From the NCBI RefSeq assembly GCF_025319965.1, contig NZ_CP012549.1:620001-684000 (forward strand): a stretch of 64,000 nucleotides of DNA, given 5' to 3'. This stretch comes from Campylobacter sp. RM16187. Lineage in GTDB: Bacteria; Campylobacterota; Campylobacteria; Campylobacterales; Campylobacteraceae. Positions 1 through 8,173 of the stretch are shown here, piece by piece (position 1 is the first letter of the stretch; each line of letters starts with the position of its first letter). Both the position numbers and the translations under genes were made by a program. The notes beneath the pieces are model-generated. The model searched no databases, was not told where the DNA came from, and saw only the letters and a list, made by a program, of their open reading frames with translations.

Positions 1-194
1 ATGGGGTGGCAAGAGGGTTTAGTAGTTTCCTTAAACCTTTATCGGTATTGACTTAAAACGATACGGTTCGGCTTCTGGTGAACCCACCATTACCTATTTT
101 TTAAGCAATCTTTAAACTTCAAATTATTTCACAAAATTACTATAAATACGAGCTTTAATTATTTAAAACCACTATCAATTCATATAAACAGATT
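1..194. other. leading non-coding or unrecognised stretch
   Basis: I find no gene I can support here. All three forward frames carry stops, and the only readable piece on the reverse strand is about 19 codons long (31-90). The stretch is AT-rich after about position 95. It lies directly upstream of a decayed aldehyde dehydrogenase fragment and may be decayed remains of the same or a neighbouring gene, but no residue pattern confirms that. Confidence 0.4.
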
Positions 195-533
195 ATGCTT
201 TTGTGTGTAAGCTTAGAAAGCAATATAAGATTAGTGTAAAAGGAAATTTTCGGACCTGTAGGCGTCATCATCAAATTTAAAAACGAAAAAGAGCTTATCA
301 AAATGGTAAATGATAGCTAATACGGTCTTGGAGGCGGGGTATTTACTAAAGACATCACAAAAGCGCTAAGAACTGCGCGCGCGATGGAAACAGGTCGCGT
401 ATGGGTAAACTGCTATAACCAAATTCCTGCCGGAAGTCCGTTTGGCGGATATAAGAACTCAGGTGTAGGCAGAGAGACGCACAAAATCATACTTGAGCAC
501 TACACTCAGATGAAAAATATCAGATCGATCTAA
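195..533 (+). pseudogene. aldehyde dehydrogenase C-terminal remnant
   Basis: One forward frame ending at the TAA at 531-533 reads as the last ~110 residues of an NAD(P)-dependent aldehyde dehydrogenase. It contains the KEIFGPVG block, the YGLGGGVFT block, the GRVWVN block and the [14 protein letters not shown] block, all hallmarks of the C-terminal half of that family. The frame is broken by TAA codons at 237-239 (where Gln or Glu is expected before KEIFGPV) and 318-320 (where Glu is expected before YGLGG). The N-terminal half with the catalytic Cys is not present upstream, so this is a truncated, non-functional relic. Similarity fades before about position 219, so the 5' boundary is approximate. 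Confidence 0.8.
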
Positions 534-564
534 CGGGAAAACCAAGCGGTTTTTACTAATATTT

Positions 565-600
565 AAATATCCCCTAAATTTAGGGGATATTTGATTTTAT
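565..600. terminator. bidirectional terminator-like hairpin
   Basis: A perfect 28-base inverted repeat at 565-592 has arms AAATATCCCCTAAA and TTTAGGGGATATTT, followed by a T-rich stretch to 600. It lies between the end of the aldehyde dehydrogenase relic and the stop of the convergent DUF4198 gene (634), so it could end transcription from either side. Confidence 0.6.
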
Positions 601-633
601 TTCGTATAAATTCTTAAAATTTGCACACAAATA

Positions 634-1389
634 TCACCTTAGCTTAAAAGTAAACGAAGCGATCAGTATCTCCTCATCGCATCTTTTACTCTCACCAAAG
701 GCTCTTTTGTGCATGACTTTTAGTATCCATTTGCCGGGTGCTAAAGCCATAACTTCGGTTATGCCTTCTAAATCCGTAGTGGCCGAAAATGCAAATTTAT
801 CTTTTAAAAATTTATCAAATGTTCCGTCGATTCTAGCTGTTTTAAGCGGCTTTCCTTCAAGCAGAATTTGAACTTTAAAAGGCTTATTTATCTTGAAATT
901 TGCAGGATTTTCAAGCGGCGCTATCTCCAGCTTTTGCCCTATGGTTTTAGTTACAAACTCATCTTGTTCGCCGTCAATATTTACAACCTCTTTTGCATAC
1001 ATTGAAGCTTGCATGCAATAAGCGGCATCAGCTATCTGATCTTTTGTCTTGTCCATATACCATTTGCCGTTTGCGTCTTTTGACCAAAATGTGCTTTTAT
1101 ACTCGCCTACTAGGATATAACTTCCTTTTTTAAGCTTTTCTCCTTCGTAGTGGTAGTTTTCGCCTGTTTGGATTAGCTCTGTTTTGCCGCCGTCTTTTGA
1201 GATGATTGTAAGCTGGGCAAAGGATTTAGCCTCATCTTTGGGTATCATCTCTTGAAGAGGGAAATTGTGTCCGTAGCCTATATCGGCTCTAAATTTATCG
1301 GTATTTTCTCCAAACACCCAAAAGTCATGAGCGTGCGCTGCGTTTAGTATTGCGAGCGTAAATAGCGTAGCTAAAATTTTATTTATCAT
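634..1389 (-). CDS. DUF4198 family periplasmic protein
   Basis: A 251-residue secreted protein. Residues 1-20 form a signal peptide ending in AHA, and the mature chain starts with HDFWVFG, the typical opening of DUF4198 proteins, which offers an N-terminal His. Members of this family are often found beside TonB-dependent receptors or nickel/cobalt uptake genes (for example NikK-type proteins), so a metal-binding or metal-delivery role in the periplasm is likely. The metal cannot be read from sequence. It lies 47 bases downstream of the TonB receptor on the same strand and is probably cotranscribed with it. The start is supported by an AAGGA motif 6 bases upstream of ATG. Confidence 0.75.
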   Translation of the reverse strand: MINKILATLFTLAILNAAHAHDFWVFGENTDKFRADIGYGHNFPLQEMIPKDEAKSFAQLTIISKDGGKTELIQTGENYHYEGEKLKKGSYILVGEYKSTFWSKDANGKWYMDKTKDQIADAAYCMQASMYAKEVVNIDGEQDEFVTKTIGQKLEIAPLENPANFKINKPFKVQILLEGKPLKTARIDGTFDKFLKDKFAFSATTDLEGITEVMALAPGKWILKVMHKRAFGESKRCDEEILIASFTFKLR

Positions 1390-1436
1390 ATTTTTCCTTT
1401 GATATAGAAATTTGGCGCCGAATTTAACGCCAAATT

Positions 1437-3524
1437 TTAAAAGCTATATTTAACTCCAAGCCCAAAAGTTCTGCCCTTATCATACTCTACAAGCACGCCG
1501 TAAGATCTATCAAAGACATTCATCGGATACTCTTTATCGGCTATGTTTTTAGTGTATAGATATACGTCGAAATTTTTCTTCATATAGCCTATCTTAGCGT
1601 CAGCGGTGAAGTAGCTTGCTCTAGCGACTGAGTTTTGAGGATCAAAGTATGTTTTTCCGATGACGTTACCGTCTATCCTTGCATATAGTCCAAACGGCGC
1701 ATAATACGAAGCTCCAAGCGAGAATTTATACTCAGGGTTGTATTCGATTTTGTTGCCTTTGTTGTTTTTGCCGTTAGGGCTAATATAATTGCCGTATTTT
1801 GTTCTAAGTAAGCTTGCAGCCATGTTTATAGCAAGCTCTTTTGTGGCTCTTACTACGCCTTCTAGCTCAACGCCCATTGAGGTTGCCTTATCGGCGTTTC
1901 CTGTTATGAAATTTGCCGGATTTTTAGGATCGATCATGTAGATATGGGTATCTTTTATATCCATATAAAACGCAGCCGCTGAAAATCTAAAACTATCATA
2001 AGCTCCTTTTATGCCGATTTCGTAATTGTCGCTGGTTTGCGACTCAAATTTATTCTCGTCTTTTGTTCCTCCCATGGGAAATGAGTTAAATCCTCCCGCT
2101 AGATAGCCTTTGGCATACATCGCATAAATGCTAAGTTCATCTTGCAGAGCGTATTCAAGAGCTATCTTTGGTAGGAATTTGTTCCAGCTTGCATCGTTTT
2201 CAAGCGAGTAAAAAGGCGCAGTTTTACTTGAGCCGACGGGATACATATAGGTATCTACCTTGATATCTTTTTTGATCTTTTGATATCTTCCGCCAAGCGT
2301 TAGATCAAGCTTTGAAGTGATAGGATATATGGCTTGCGCGAAGATTGAAGCTGTTTTGCCGTTCATCTTTGCAGGCGCATCCATTTCCGTAGGCGTTCCC
2401 ATCATCATAAACTGCATGCCCATTTTTTTTATATCTATCTTTTCGTTTTCAAAGAAAAGCCCGGCTATCCATCTTAAATTTTGCTCTTTATTGCTTGAGA
2501 GTCTAAATTCTTGAGATAAATTTTTAATTCTCATATCAGAAAACATGATTAGATTGTTGTTGTGCGGAAAATACTTGCTTCCCGCATCTAAATCGTAGTT
2601 GCTTGACTGATCTATCTTTTTATATGTGGTGATCGAGCTTAGATCTACTGTGTCAAAATTATAAGTAGCGTTTAAAGCTACAGAATTTGACTTTTCAAGA
2701 GAGTATGTTTCGCTTTCAAGCCTTGTTGTTTTGACATCGTCTCTTTTGAAGCTTTTAAATTTGTCATAAGGGATGACTATGCCGTCCGTGCCGTTAAATT
2801 TCTTGTAGTATCTATCTGCAAAAAGCTTAAAAGATAGCCTATCCGTAGGCATAAATTTCAAATTTAGCCCGAAGTTGTTAAGCTCTTTGCCGTTTGATTT
2901 CTTGCCTGTTATCTCGTCTGTGATCCAGCCTTGATCTTTGGACGCTGAGCCGTTTAGCCCAAGATATAGCACGTCATCTACAAGTGCGCCGTTTGCCTCA
3001 AAGGCGCCGATTCTGTATTTATATGAGCCGTACTCTGCGCCGACACTTCCGGACCACTCGTTGCTAGGCTCTTTTAAGACCACGTTTATAACGCCGCCGA
3101 TAGAGTCTTTGCCGTAGATCGCACTTGACGGACCTTTTAGGATTTCGATTCTCTCTATGTTTGTGATAGGCACGTATGCTCCGAATTGATTACCGTGCGC
3201 TACGCCGTTTATGAAGATCGTGACAGGATTTGTTCTAGTAAATATCGAGCCGTTGAGTCCTCTTGTAAAAATTCCTCCGTGAAGCCCCGTTGTGGTTGAT
3301 ATACTAGGCACGCTTTTTAGCAGGTCTTCTATGGTTTTTATACCTTTTTCTTCTACTTCTATACCGTCAATCACGCTGATACTTTGTGGGATATCTTTTA
3401 GTTTTTCTTCTATTTTGTTTGCGGTTACTTTAACCTCGCCAAGAGATACGCTCTCTGCTGCAGAGATATATGGGCATGCCGCTAAAGAGATAACGGCTGC
3501 AACTTTTAGGTATTTAGCTTTCAC
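1437..3524 (-). CDS. TonB-dependent outer-membrane receptor
   Basis: A 695-residue outer-membrane receptor. A signal peptide (about 1-23) is followed by the TonB-box region and a plug domain (about 30-150) containing IERIEILKGPSSAIYG and GGVINVV, then a 22-strand-type beta barrel ending in the terminal aromatic signature VKYSF. It would import a chelated metal or siderophore using TonB-ExbBD energy. The ligand is not evident. One predicted external segment (368-387) is unusually methionine-rich. A Fur-like palindrome overlaps its predicted promoter, which favours iron control, and a divergent AraC-type regulator is adjacent, as in siderophore receptor loci. A copper or nickel substrate remains possible given the Met cluster and the DUF4198 partner. 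Confidence 0.85.
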   Translation of the reverse strand: MKAKYLKVAAVISLAACPYISAAESVSLGEVKVTANKIEEKLKDIPQSISVIDGIEVEEKGIKTIEDLLKSVPSISTTTGLHGGIFTRGLNGSIFTRTNPVTIFINGVAHGNQFGAYVPITNIERIEILKGPSSAIYGKDSIGGVINVVLKEPSNEWSGSVGAEYGSYKYRIGAFEANGALVDDVLYLGLNGSASKDQGWITDEITGKKSNGKELNNFGLNLKFMPTDRLSFKLFADRYYKKFNGTDGIVIPYDKFKSFKRDDVKTTRLESETYSLEKSNSVALNATYNFDTVDLSSITTYKKIDQSSNYDLDAGSKYFPHNNNLIMFSDMRIKNLSQEFRLSSNKEQNLRWIAGLFFENEKIDIKKMGMQFMMMGTPTEMDAPAKMNGKTASIFAQAIYPITSKLDLTLGGRYQKIKKDIKVDTYMYPVGSSKTAPFYSLENDASWNKFLPKIALEYALQDELSIYAMYAKGYLAGGFNSFPMGGTKDENKFESQTSDNYEIGIKGAYDSFRFSAAAFYMDIKDTHIYMIDPKNPANFITGNADKATSMGVELEGVVRATKELAINMAASLLRTKYGNYISPNGKNNKGNKIEYNPEYKFSLGASYYAPFGLYARIDGNVIGKTYFDPQNSVARASYFTADAKIGYMKKNFDVYLYTKNIADKEYPMNVFDRSYGVLVEYDKGRTFGLGVKYSF

Positions 3525-3564
3525 TTTAACTCCTGATTGTAAAAATATTTAAGTTTCATTTTAC

Positions 3565-3570
3565 TATAAT
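3565..3570 (+). promoter_or_regulatory. -10 element of araC-type gene
   Basis: A perfect TATAAT on the plus strand lies 86 bases upstream of the AraC-family start codon. The Fur-like palindrome begins 3 bases downstream, so it would overlap the transcription start and both divergent promoters could be silenced by one bound repressor. Confidence 0.45.
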
Positions 3571-3572
3571 GG

Positions 3573-3585
3573 GATAATTATTATC
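3573..3585. promoter_or_regulatory. Fur-box-like operator
   Basis: GATAAT-T-ATTATC is a perfect inverted repeat made of two Fur hexamers around one base, the classical F-x-R arrangement. It sits in the intergenic region between the TonB receptor gene and the AraC-family gene and overlaps both predicted promoters. Fur as the binder is inferred from consensus match and context only. Confidence 0.6.
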
Positions 3586-3656
3586 AATACAAAAATATCG
3601 CTAAAAGGATTAAAAGGTAGCGTTAATCGGATTATTTTCAAATTTGCGGAGAGACT

Positions 3657-4601
3657 ATGAGCGAAAGCAGAAGGCTTGATAAATTTTTTGATGAATTTGA
3701 GTGCAGAGTTGAATTTGGCGAGGAGAAAAGATATAAAGAAATTTCATTTAAAGATGAAAATTTAAGCTGCGAACTTGAGTATTACGATACCGGAAGCGGA
3801 CTTGGCTACTGCTCTTACGATATAAGATATAGCGAAAATTTAAGGTATCTCTCAAAGAAGAGCCCGCACTCCTTTTTATGCTTTAATGTTGGGCAGAGTG
3901 CAAACAGCCTAAGCTGGTCAAAAGATAGCCTTGTTTTAAAGCCGGGACAGCTGTGTATGGGCAGTATAAACGATAGTTTTATGGCGACAAGCAAGCATCA
4001 GGGCAAAAGCTACAAGAGCCAGTCGATAATAATTGAAAATTCTCTCATCAAAGAGCTGGGAATTTTTAAAATTTTGGGCAGAGATGATGAGTTTTGCGCT
4101 AGGATAACGGATGCCAATTTGACTCAAAATTTGATACTAAAAGAGCTTGCAAACTCTAAAATTTATAGCGGAAAGATGAGAGAAATTTTTATAGAGTCTA
4201 AAATTTTAGAGATGGTTTATAAAAGTTTTGCAGAGGCAAAGACTAAAGATAGCGACAAATTTAGATACAGCGAAGATGATTTGAAGCTGATACATAAAGC
4301 AAGAGAAATTTTGCTTAAAGATATACAAAATCCACCTACTATAAAAGAGCTTGCAACCCTTTGCGCTACGAACGAATTTAAGCTTAAAAACGGGTTTAAA
4401 CACTGCTTTAACACGACGATTCATAGAGCTTTGCAAGATGAACGCCTCAAGATAGCTAAGAGTCTTCTTGAGCAAAACGATATAAACATAAAAGAGGCCG
4501 CAAAGATAGTCGGATATAGAAGTTTTGCGCATTTTACTAAGATATTTAAAGAGAAATTCGGCGTCTTGCCTATGGAAATTTTAAGAGGCGGTAAATTTTA
4601 G
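3657..4601 (+). CDS. AraC-family transcriptional regulator
   Basis: A 314-residue regulator. The C-terminal ~100 residues carry two helix-turn-helix units of the AraC/XylS type (TIKELATLCATNEFKLKNGF followed by IKEAAKIVGYRSFAHFTKIF). The N-terminal ~200 residues resemble the ligand-sensing part of PchR-type siderophore regulators, with no transmembrane segment. It is transcribed divergently from the TonB receptor with 132 bases between them, so it probably activates the receptor operon when the cognate siderophore or metal complex is present. The start is supported by a GGAG motif 7 bases upstream. The ligand is unknown. Confidence 0.85.
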   Translation: MSESRRLDKFFDEFECRVEFGEEKRYKEISFKDENLSCELEYYDTGSGLGYCSYDIRYSENLRYLSKKSPHSFLCFNVGQSANSLSWSKDSLVLKPGQLCMGSINDSFMATSKHQGKSYKSQSIIIENSLIKELGIFKILGRDDEFCARITDANLTQNLILKELANSKIYSGKMREIFIESKILEMVYKSFAEAKTKDSDKFRYSEDDLKLIHKAREILLKDIQNPPTIKELATLCATNEFKLKNGFKHCFNTTIHRALQDERLKIAKSLLEQNDINIKEAAKIVGYRSFAHFTKIFKEKFGVLPMEILRGGKF

Positions 4602-4618
4602 CTTTTATGGAAATTACC

Positions 4619-4627
4619 TGCTATAAT
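4619..4627 (+). promoter_or_regulatory. extended -10 promoter of phnA-like gene
   Basis: TGCTATAAT is a consensus extended -10 element 25 bases upstream of the phnA-like ATG (4653). It indicates that this small gene has its own promoter immediately after the AraC gene stop. Confidence 0.6.
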
Positions 4628-4652
4628 GGCTGAAATTTTACAAGGAGAAAAT

Positions 4653-4862
4653 ATGCCAAAAGATGCAAACGGAACAGAATTAAACGCAGGAGATAACGTA
4701 ACTCTCATCAAGGATCTTAAGGTAAAAGGTGCAGGCGCAACTCTTAAACGAGGAACAATGGCAAAAAACATTAAGCTAACTGGAAACGACAAGGAAGTTG
4801 AGTGCAAGATCGATAAAATGGGAGTTATCGTACTTAAGACTGAGTTTTTAAAGAAAGCATAA
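4653..4862 (+). CDS. PhnA-domain protein (YjdM-like)
   Basis: A 69-residue protein matching the C-terminal domain of PhnA/YjdM: a D-x-N-G-x-x-L start, GDNVTLIKDLKVKG in the middle and LKTEFLKK at the end. The N-terminal zinc-ribbon part found in longer PhnA proteins is absent. Despite the name there is no good evidence that PhnA domains act on phosphonates, and the cellular role is not established. I chose the ATG at 4653 because AAGGAG lies 7 bases before it and the family pattern starts there. An upstream in-frame ATG at 4626 lies within the promoter. It is monocistronic and convergent with rodA. Confidence 0.8.
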   Translation: MPKDANGTELNAGDNVTLIKDLKVKGAGATLKRGTMAKNIKLTGNDKEVECKIDKMGVIVLKTEFLKKA

Positions 4863-4889
4863 ATTTAAGCCATGAATTTGGCTTAAATT
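4862..4889. terminator. hairpin between phnA-like gene and rodA
   Basis: AATTTAAGCC and GGCTTAAATT form a perfect 10-bp stem with an 8-base loop, followed on the plus strand by AT-rich AAAATTTTATC. It overlaps the stop codons of the two convergent genes and probably ends transcription of the phnA-like gene, and perhaps of rodA. Confidence 0.55.
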
Positions 4890-5994
4890 AAAATTTTATC
4901 TTCACAAAGCGGTATGTCGGATCAAACCTAAATGTAAGCAAATTTTGCAAAATTCCAAATAGGCTTAAGAAGGTCACAAAGCTGCTTCCGCCGTAACTAT
5001 AAAATGGTAGTGGCACACCCACAACAGGTGCAAAACCGATAGTCATCATGATATTTACGCTTACATAGATAAATATCAAAATTCCAATTCCGGTCGTGAT
5101 AACCTGCGTAAAATAATCATCCTTAAGACCGTAGTTTAGGCTAAGCAGATGAGTGATTAAAAATCCGTAAAACATCATCAGCGTAAATGCCCCCAAAAAA
5201 CCAAACCTTTCGATAGTATATGAAAAGATAAAATCACTAGTTGCAATTGGCAAAAATTTAAAGTGCGTTTGAGTGGCTTCATCTTTTGGTTTTCCGGTAA
5301 GTCCACCGCTTCCTATGGCGACTATGCTTTGGCGAACGTGATAGCTTGATTCTTCGCTTAAAAAATCATTGATTCTTTTTTTCTGATAGTCGTGCAAATT
5401 TTCATATATTAAAGGAGCCAATATGACTATACCGGCGGCTATGCTAAGCCATATTTTTTTATTTACCCCTATGATGAATAAAATCGCATATCCCATAATT
5501 ATGAGGATCAAGGCAGTGCCAAGGTCAGGCTCTTTCATAATCAAAAATGCAGGTAGGATTATGTATATACTAAGTCTTAAAAAATCCTTGAGCCCATAAC
5601 CGTTAATTCCCGGAGGGCGATGCTTTACTAGGTATGCCATCATAAGTAAAAACGATGGCTTCATTATCTCTGAGGGCTGAATAGTAAAATGCACAAAAGG
5701 GATTTCAAGCCAGCGTTTTGCGCCGAGTTTTGTTACTCCGAATAGATCCACGCTTATTAAAAGCGCTATACATAGCCAGTAAAATGCCGGTATTAGCCAT
5801 TCAAGCCTTCTTATGGGAAGCAGGAAAAAAAATGTAAACGCGAGCAGTCCTATACTGAAATATATAAGCTGTTTATTTGATAGAATAGAATTTGCTTCCG
5901 AAACTAAAATATATGATAAAATTATAATAGGTAGTATCAAGATTGGTTGAACAAAGTCAAAATGAGTTAAAATTCGCCTATCAATTCTTATCAA
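4888..5994 (-). CDS. rodA: rod-shape peptidoglycan polymerase RodA
   Basis: A SEDS-family polytopic membrane glycosyltransferase (368 residues) that polymerises lipid II for lateral wall growth together with PBP2, whose gene lies at 35.2-37.0 kb. About ten hydrophobic segments are visible. Family motifs are QPSEIMKPS near 106-114, EPDLGTALI at 155-163 with the essential Asp157, SGGLTGKP at 229-236 and GVPLPFYSYGGSS at 326-338. I chose the TTG at 5994 because the chain then begins IRIDRRILTHFDF like other RodA proteins. An ATG at 6048 would add 18 unconserved residues and overlap the divergent gene. Weak AAGG upstream. Confidence 0.9.
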   Translation of the reverse strand: MIRIDRRILTHFDFVQPILILPIIILSYILVSEANSILSNKQLIYFSIGLLAFTFFFLLPIRRLEWLIPAFYWLCIALLISVDLFGVTKLGAKRWLEIPFVHFTIQPSEIMKPSFLLMMAYLVKHRPPGINGYGLKDFLRLSIYIILPAFLIMKEPDLGTALILIIMGYAILFIIGVNKKIWLSIAAGIVILAPLIYENLHDYQKKRINDFLSEESSYHVRQSIVAIGSGGLTGKPKDEATQTHFKFLPIATSDFIFSYTIERFGFLGAFTLMMFYGFLITHLLSLNYGLKDDYFTQVITTGIGILIFIYVSVNIMMTIGFAPVVGVPLPFYSYGGSSFVTFLSLFGILQNLLTFRFDPTYRFVKIKF

Positions 5995-6039
5995 ATTTTC
6001 GCCTTTTTTAGCGGAATTATAACACCAAAAAGGAAACGG

Positions 6040-7026
6040 TTGAATCAAATATCTGTAAAAGAGAGTAAAGATATAGGCAAAAGAGTAGATCTATTTTTGT
6101 CTGAAGAGCTTAAAATCTCAAGAAATCAAATTTTAAATTTAATTAAAAATGGCTGTGTAAGCCTAAATTCAAAGCCCATATTAAAAGGCTCAGCTAAGCT
6201 TGGACTAGATGACGTTATAGATGTAAAAATTTTAGAATCAAATGATGAAAATTTAAATTTTAGTGCGGAATTTGAAGTGCCTACTTTATATGAAGATGAT
6301 GATTTGATAGTGCTTAATAAGCCACCAAATTTAGTTGTTCACCCAGCTCCCAGCGTTAAAGAGGCTACGCTTGTAGACTGGCTTGGAAAAAAAGGCTTTT
6401 TACTATCTACTTTAAGCGGAGAGAGTAGAGCGGGCATTGTTCATAGGCTTGATAAGGGCACTAGCGGAGCTATAGTCGTGGCTAAAAACAACCGTTCACA
6501 CGTAGCGCTTTCGGCTCAGTTAAGCGATAAGACAATGGGCAGAATTTATCTTGCGATTACTGATTTGCCACTTAAAGAGGAGTGTGTGATAGAGCGAAAA
6601 ATAGGGAGAAATCCGAATAATCGTTTAAAAAAAGCTATTACAATTGACGGAAGAAGCGCTAAGAGTGCCTTTTTAAATTTGATTCAAGAGAGCGGAGTAA
6701 ATTTAATAGCAGCTAAGCTTTTTACTGGCAGAACTCATCAGATCAGAGTTCATTTAGCCAGCATTAACCGCCATATTTTGGGCGATACTTTATATGGGTT
6801 TAAGAGCGAAAACGATAAAATAAAAAGAGTTATGCTCCACGCCTACGGGCTTTACTTCACTCATCCCAATACAGGTAAAAGGATGGAATTTGTAGCTCCG
6901 CTTTGGGATGACTTTAATGAAATTTTATTTAATAAATTTAATAAGGAGATAGTTGATGAAAAGATCGATTTTAAAAGGCTTGATGCTATCTTTGGCAGTT
7001 GTAATCACTGGCTGTGTCTCGCCTAG
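6040..7026 (+). CDS. rluD: RluA/RluD-family pseudouridine synthase
   Basis: A 328-residue rRNA or tRNA uridine isomerase. An S4 RNA-binding domain spans about 12-70, and the catalytic domain carries GIVHRLDKGTSG with the active-site Asp at 138 in HRLD, followed by RTHQIRVHLA. The exact target uridine is not readable, and the RluD assignment rests on family resemblance and order. The start is TTG at 6040 preceded by AAAAAGGAAACGG, a good ribosome site. The last 24 codons run 71 bases into the next gene, which starts at 6956, so the two are translationally coupled. Confidence 0.85.
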   Translation: MNQISVKESKDIGKRVDLFLSEELKISRNQILNLIKNGCVSLNSKPILKGSAKLGLDDVIDVKILESNDENLNFSAEFEVPTLYEDDDLIVLNKPPNLVVHPAPSVKEATLVDWLGKKGFLLSTLSGESRAGIVHRLDKGTSGAIVVAKNNRSHVALSAQLSDKTMGRIYLAITDLPLKEECVIERKIGRNPNNRLKKAITIDGRSAKSAFLNLIQESGVNLIAAKLFTGRTHQIRVHLASINRHILGDTLYGFKSENDKIKRVMLHAYGLYFTHPNTGKRMEFVAPLWDDFNEILFNKFNKEIVDEKIDFKRLDAIFGSCNHWLCLA

Positions 7027-8173
7027 TACACCTACACAAATCAATTCAAATTTGCCCACTGTTACTAGTTTAAAAACTATTAGCGATATGACTGAAATAG
7101 GCTTTGAATGGACTCCTACCACCACAACAGATGTAGCAGGATACTATCTTTACAGATCAAATTCTAACGAAAACAGCAGTAAAATGAAGGTTGTAGCCGA
7201 TATAAAAGATCGTTTTGCAAGTCATTATGTGGATTCAAATTTGGCTCCAGAGACTACATATTCATATGAGATGAGAACTTATAACGCAAACAAGCAAATT
7301 TCAAATCCAGGTGTAGTTATAAGTGTAAGTACTAGACCTCTTATAGAGTCGGTGCCTTTTTTAAGAGCTCTTACTAATTTGCCGGAGCGTGTGAAGTTAA
7401 TATGGCGTCCGCATCCTGATTTAAGGGTTGTATCTTATATAGTGGAAAAAGCTGATATTGGTAAAGATAATTGGAGACAGATAGCAGAAATTAAAGGAAG
7501 GCTTCATGCCGAATATATCGATGATAGCGTAAAATCAGGCAGAGGGTATAAATATAGAGTTTTTGTAAAAACAAGCACGGGAGTTATATCTAAACCAAGC
7601 GAGATAGTTGATTCTACTACAAAACCCCTTCCAAACAAAGTTGTAAATATACAAGCTACTACAAATGCTCCAAAAAAGATTATTATCACATGGGATAGCG
7701 TGGCGAGCGAAGACTTTGGATACTACAAAATTTATAGCACTTCAAATAAATTTTTGCCATATACATATCTTGCTAAAACCAAAACAAATAGCTACGAGGA
7801 TTTAATTAACGAAAATGGCGCTACAAGGCTATATAAGATTACTATTGTAGATAAAGACGGACTTGAGTCTAAAAAGCCCGATGAAGCCGTTACAGGATCA
7901 ACTCTGGCGGCCATAGACGCTCCTATAATATCATCCATAGTAGCTGATAGTTCGGCTGTAAAAGTTCAGTGGAGCGGACCAAAGGAGGCTAGAAGCTATA
8001 CTGTAATCAGGGAAGGCGGAGAAGGAGAGAGAAGATTTACAAATATAACCAATAATGAATTTATAGATACTGATGTCAATTATAGTCTAAAATATACATA
8101 TAAAGTTATAGCTATAGACGAGTATGGCATAAGTTCTGATGAATCCCATAAAGCTATGGTAATTATAGAATAA
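6956..8173 (+). CDS. flpA: fibronectin type III lipoprotein FlpA-like
   Basis: A 405-residue surface lipoprotein. The signal peptide ends at ITGC with the lipidated Cys at 20. Four fibronectin type III-like repeats follow (roughly 35-128, 130-222, 224-312 and 315-405), each with the expected Trp and Tyr core. The second repeat contains WRPHPDLRV at 150-158, nearly identical to the WRPHPDFRV fibronectin-binding motif reported for C. jejuni FlpA. The position after the pseudouridine synthase and before trmB also matches FlpA. It probably acts as a host fibronectin adhesin. The start is ATG at 6956 with AAGGAG 8 bases before it. Confidence 0.88.
   Translation: MKRSILKGLMLSLAVVITGCVSPSTPTQINSNLPTVTSLKTISDMTEIGFEWTPTTTTDVAGYYLYRSNSNENSSKMKVVADIKDRFASHYVDSNLAPETTYSYEMRTYNANKQISNPGVVISVSTRPLIESVPFLRALTNLPERVKLIWRPHPDLRVVSYIVEKADIGKDNWRQIAEIKGRLHAEYIDDSVKSGRGYKYRVFVKTSTGVISKPSEIVDSTTKPLPNKVVNIQATTNAPKKIIITWDSVASEDFGYYKIYSTSNKFLPYTYLAKTKTNSYEDLINENGATRLYKITIVDKDGLESKKPDEAVTGSTLAAIDAPIISSIVADSSAVKVQWSGPKEARSYTVIREGGEGERRFTNITNNEFIDTDVNYSLKYTYKVIAIDEYGISSDESHKAMVIIE

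Larger units (their letters stand above)
3558..3587 (-). promoter_or_regulatory. predicted promoter of TonB receptor gene
   Basis: Read on the minus strand, TTGATA (3587-3582) and TAAAAT (3563-3558) are separated by 18 bases, matching -35 and -10 elements of a vegetative promoter. The predicted transcript would start about 25-30 bases before the receptor ATG at 3524. The spacer contains the Fur-like palindrome. Confidence 0.45.

Noticed and set aside
31-90. A 19-codon reverse-strand ORF beginning M-V-G-S-P-E-A-E-P-Y-R-F
   Set aside because: It is too short, is preceded by an in-frame stop two codons upstream, has no ribosome site, and I cannot place the residues in a family.
5995-6048. RodA start at the ATG at 6048
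   Set aside because: It adds 18 unconserved residues and overlaps the divergent pseudouridine synthase start. The TTG at 5994 gives the usual RodA opening.
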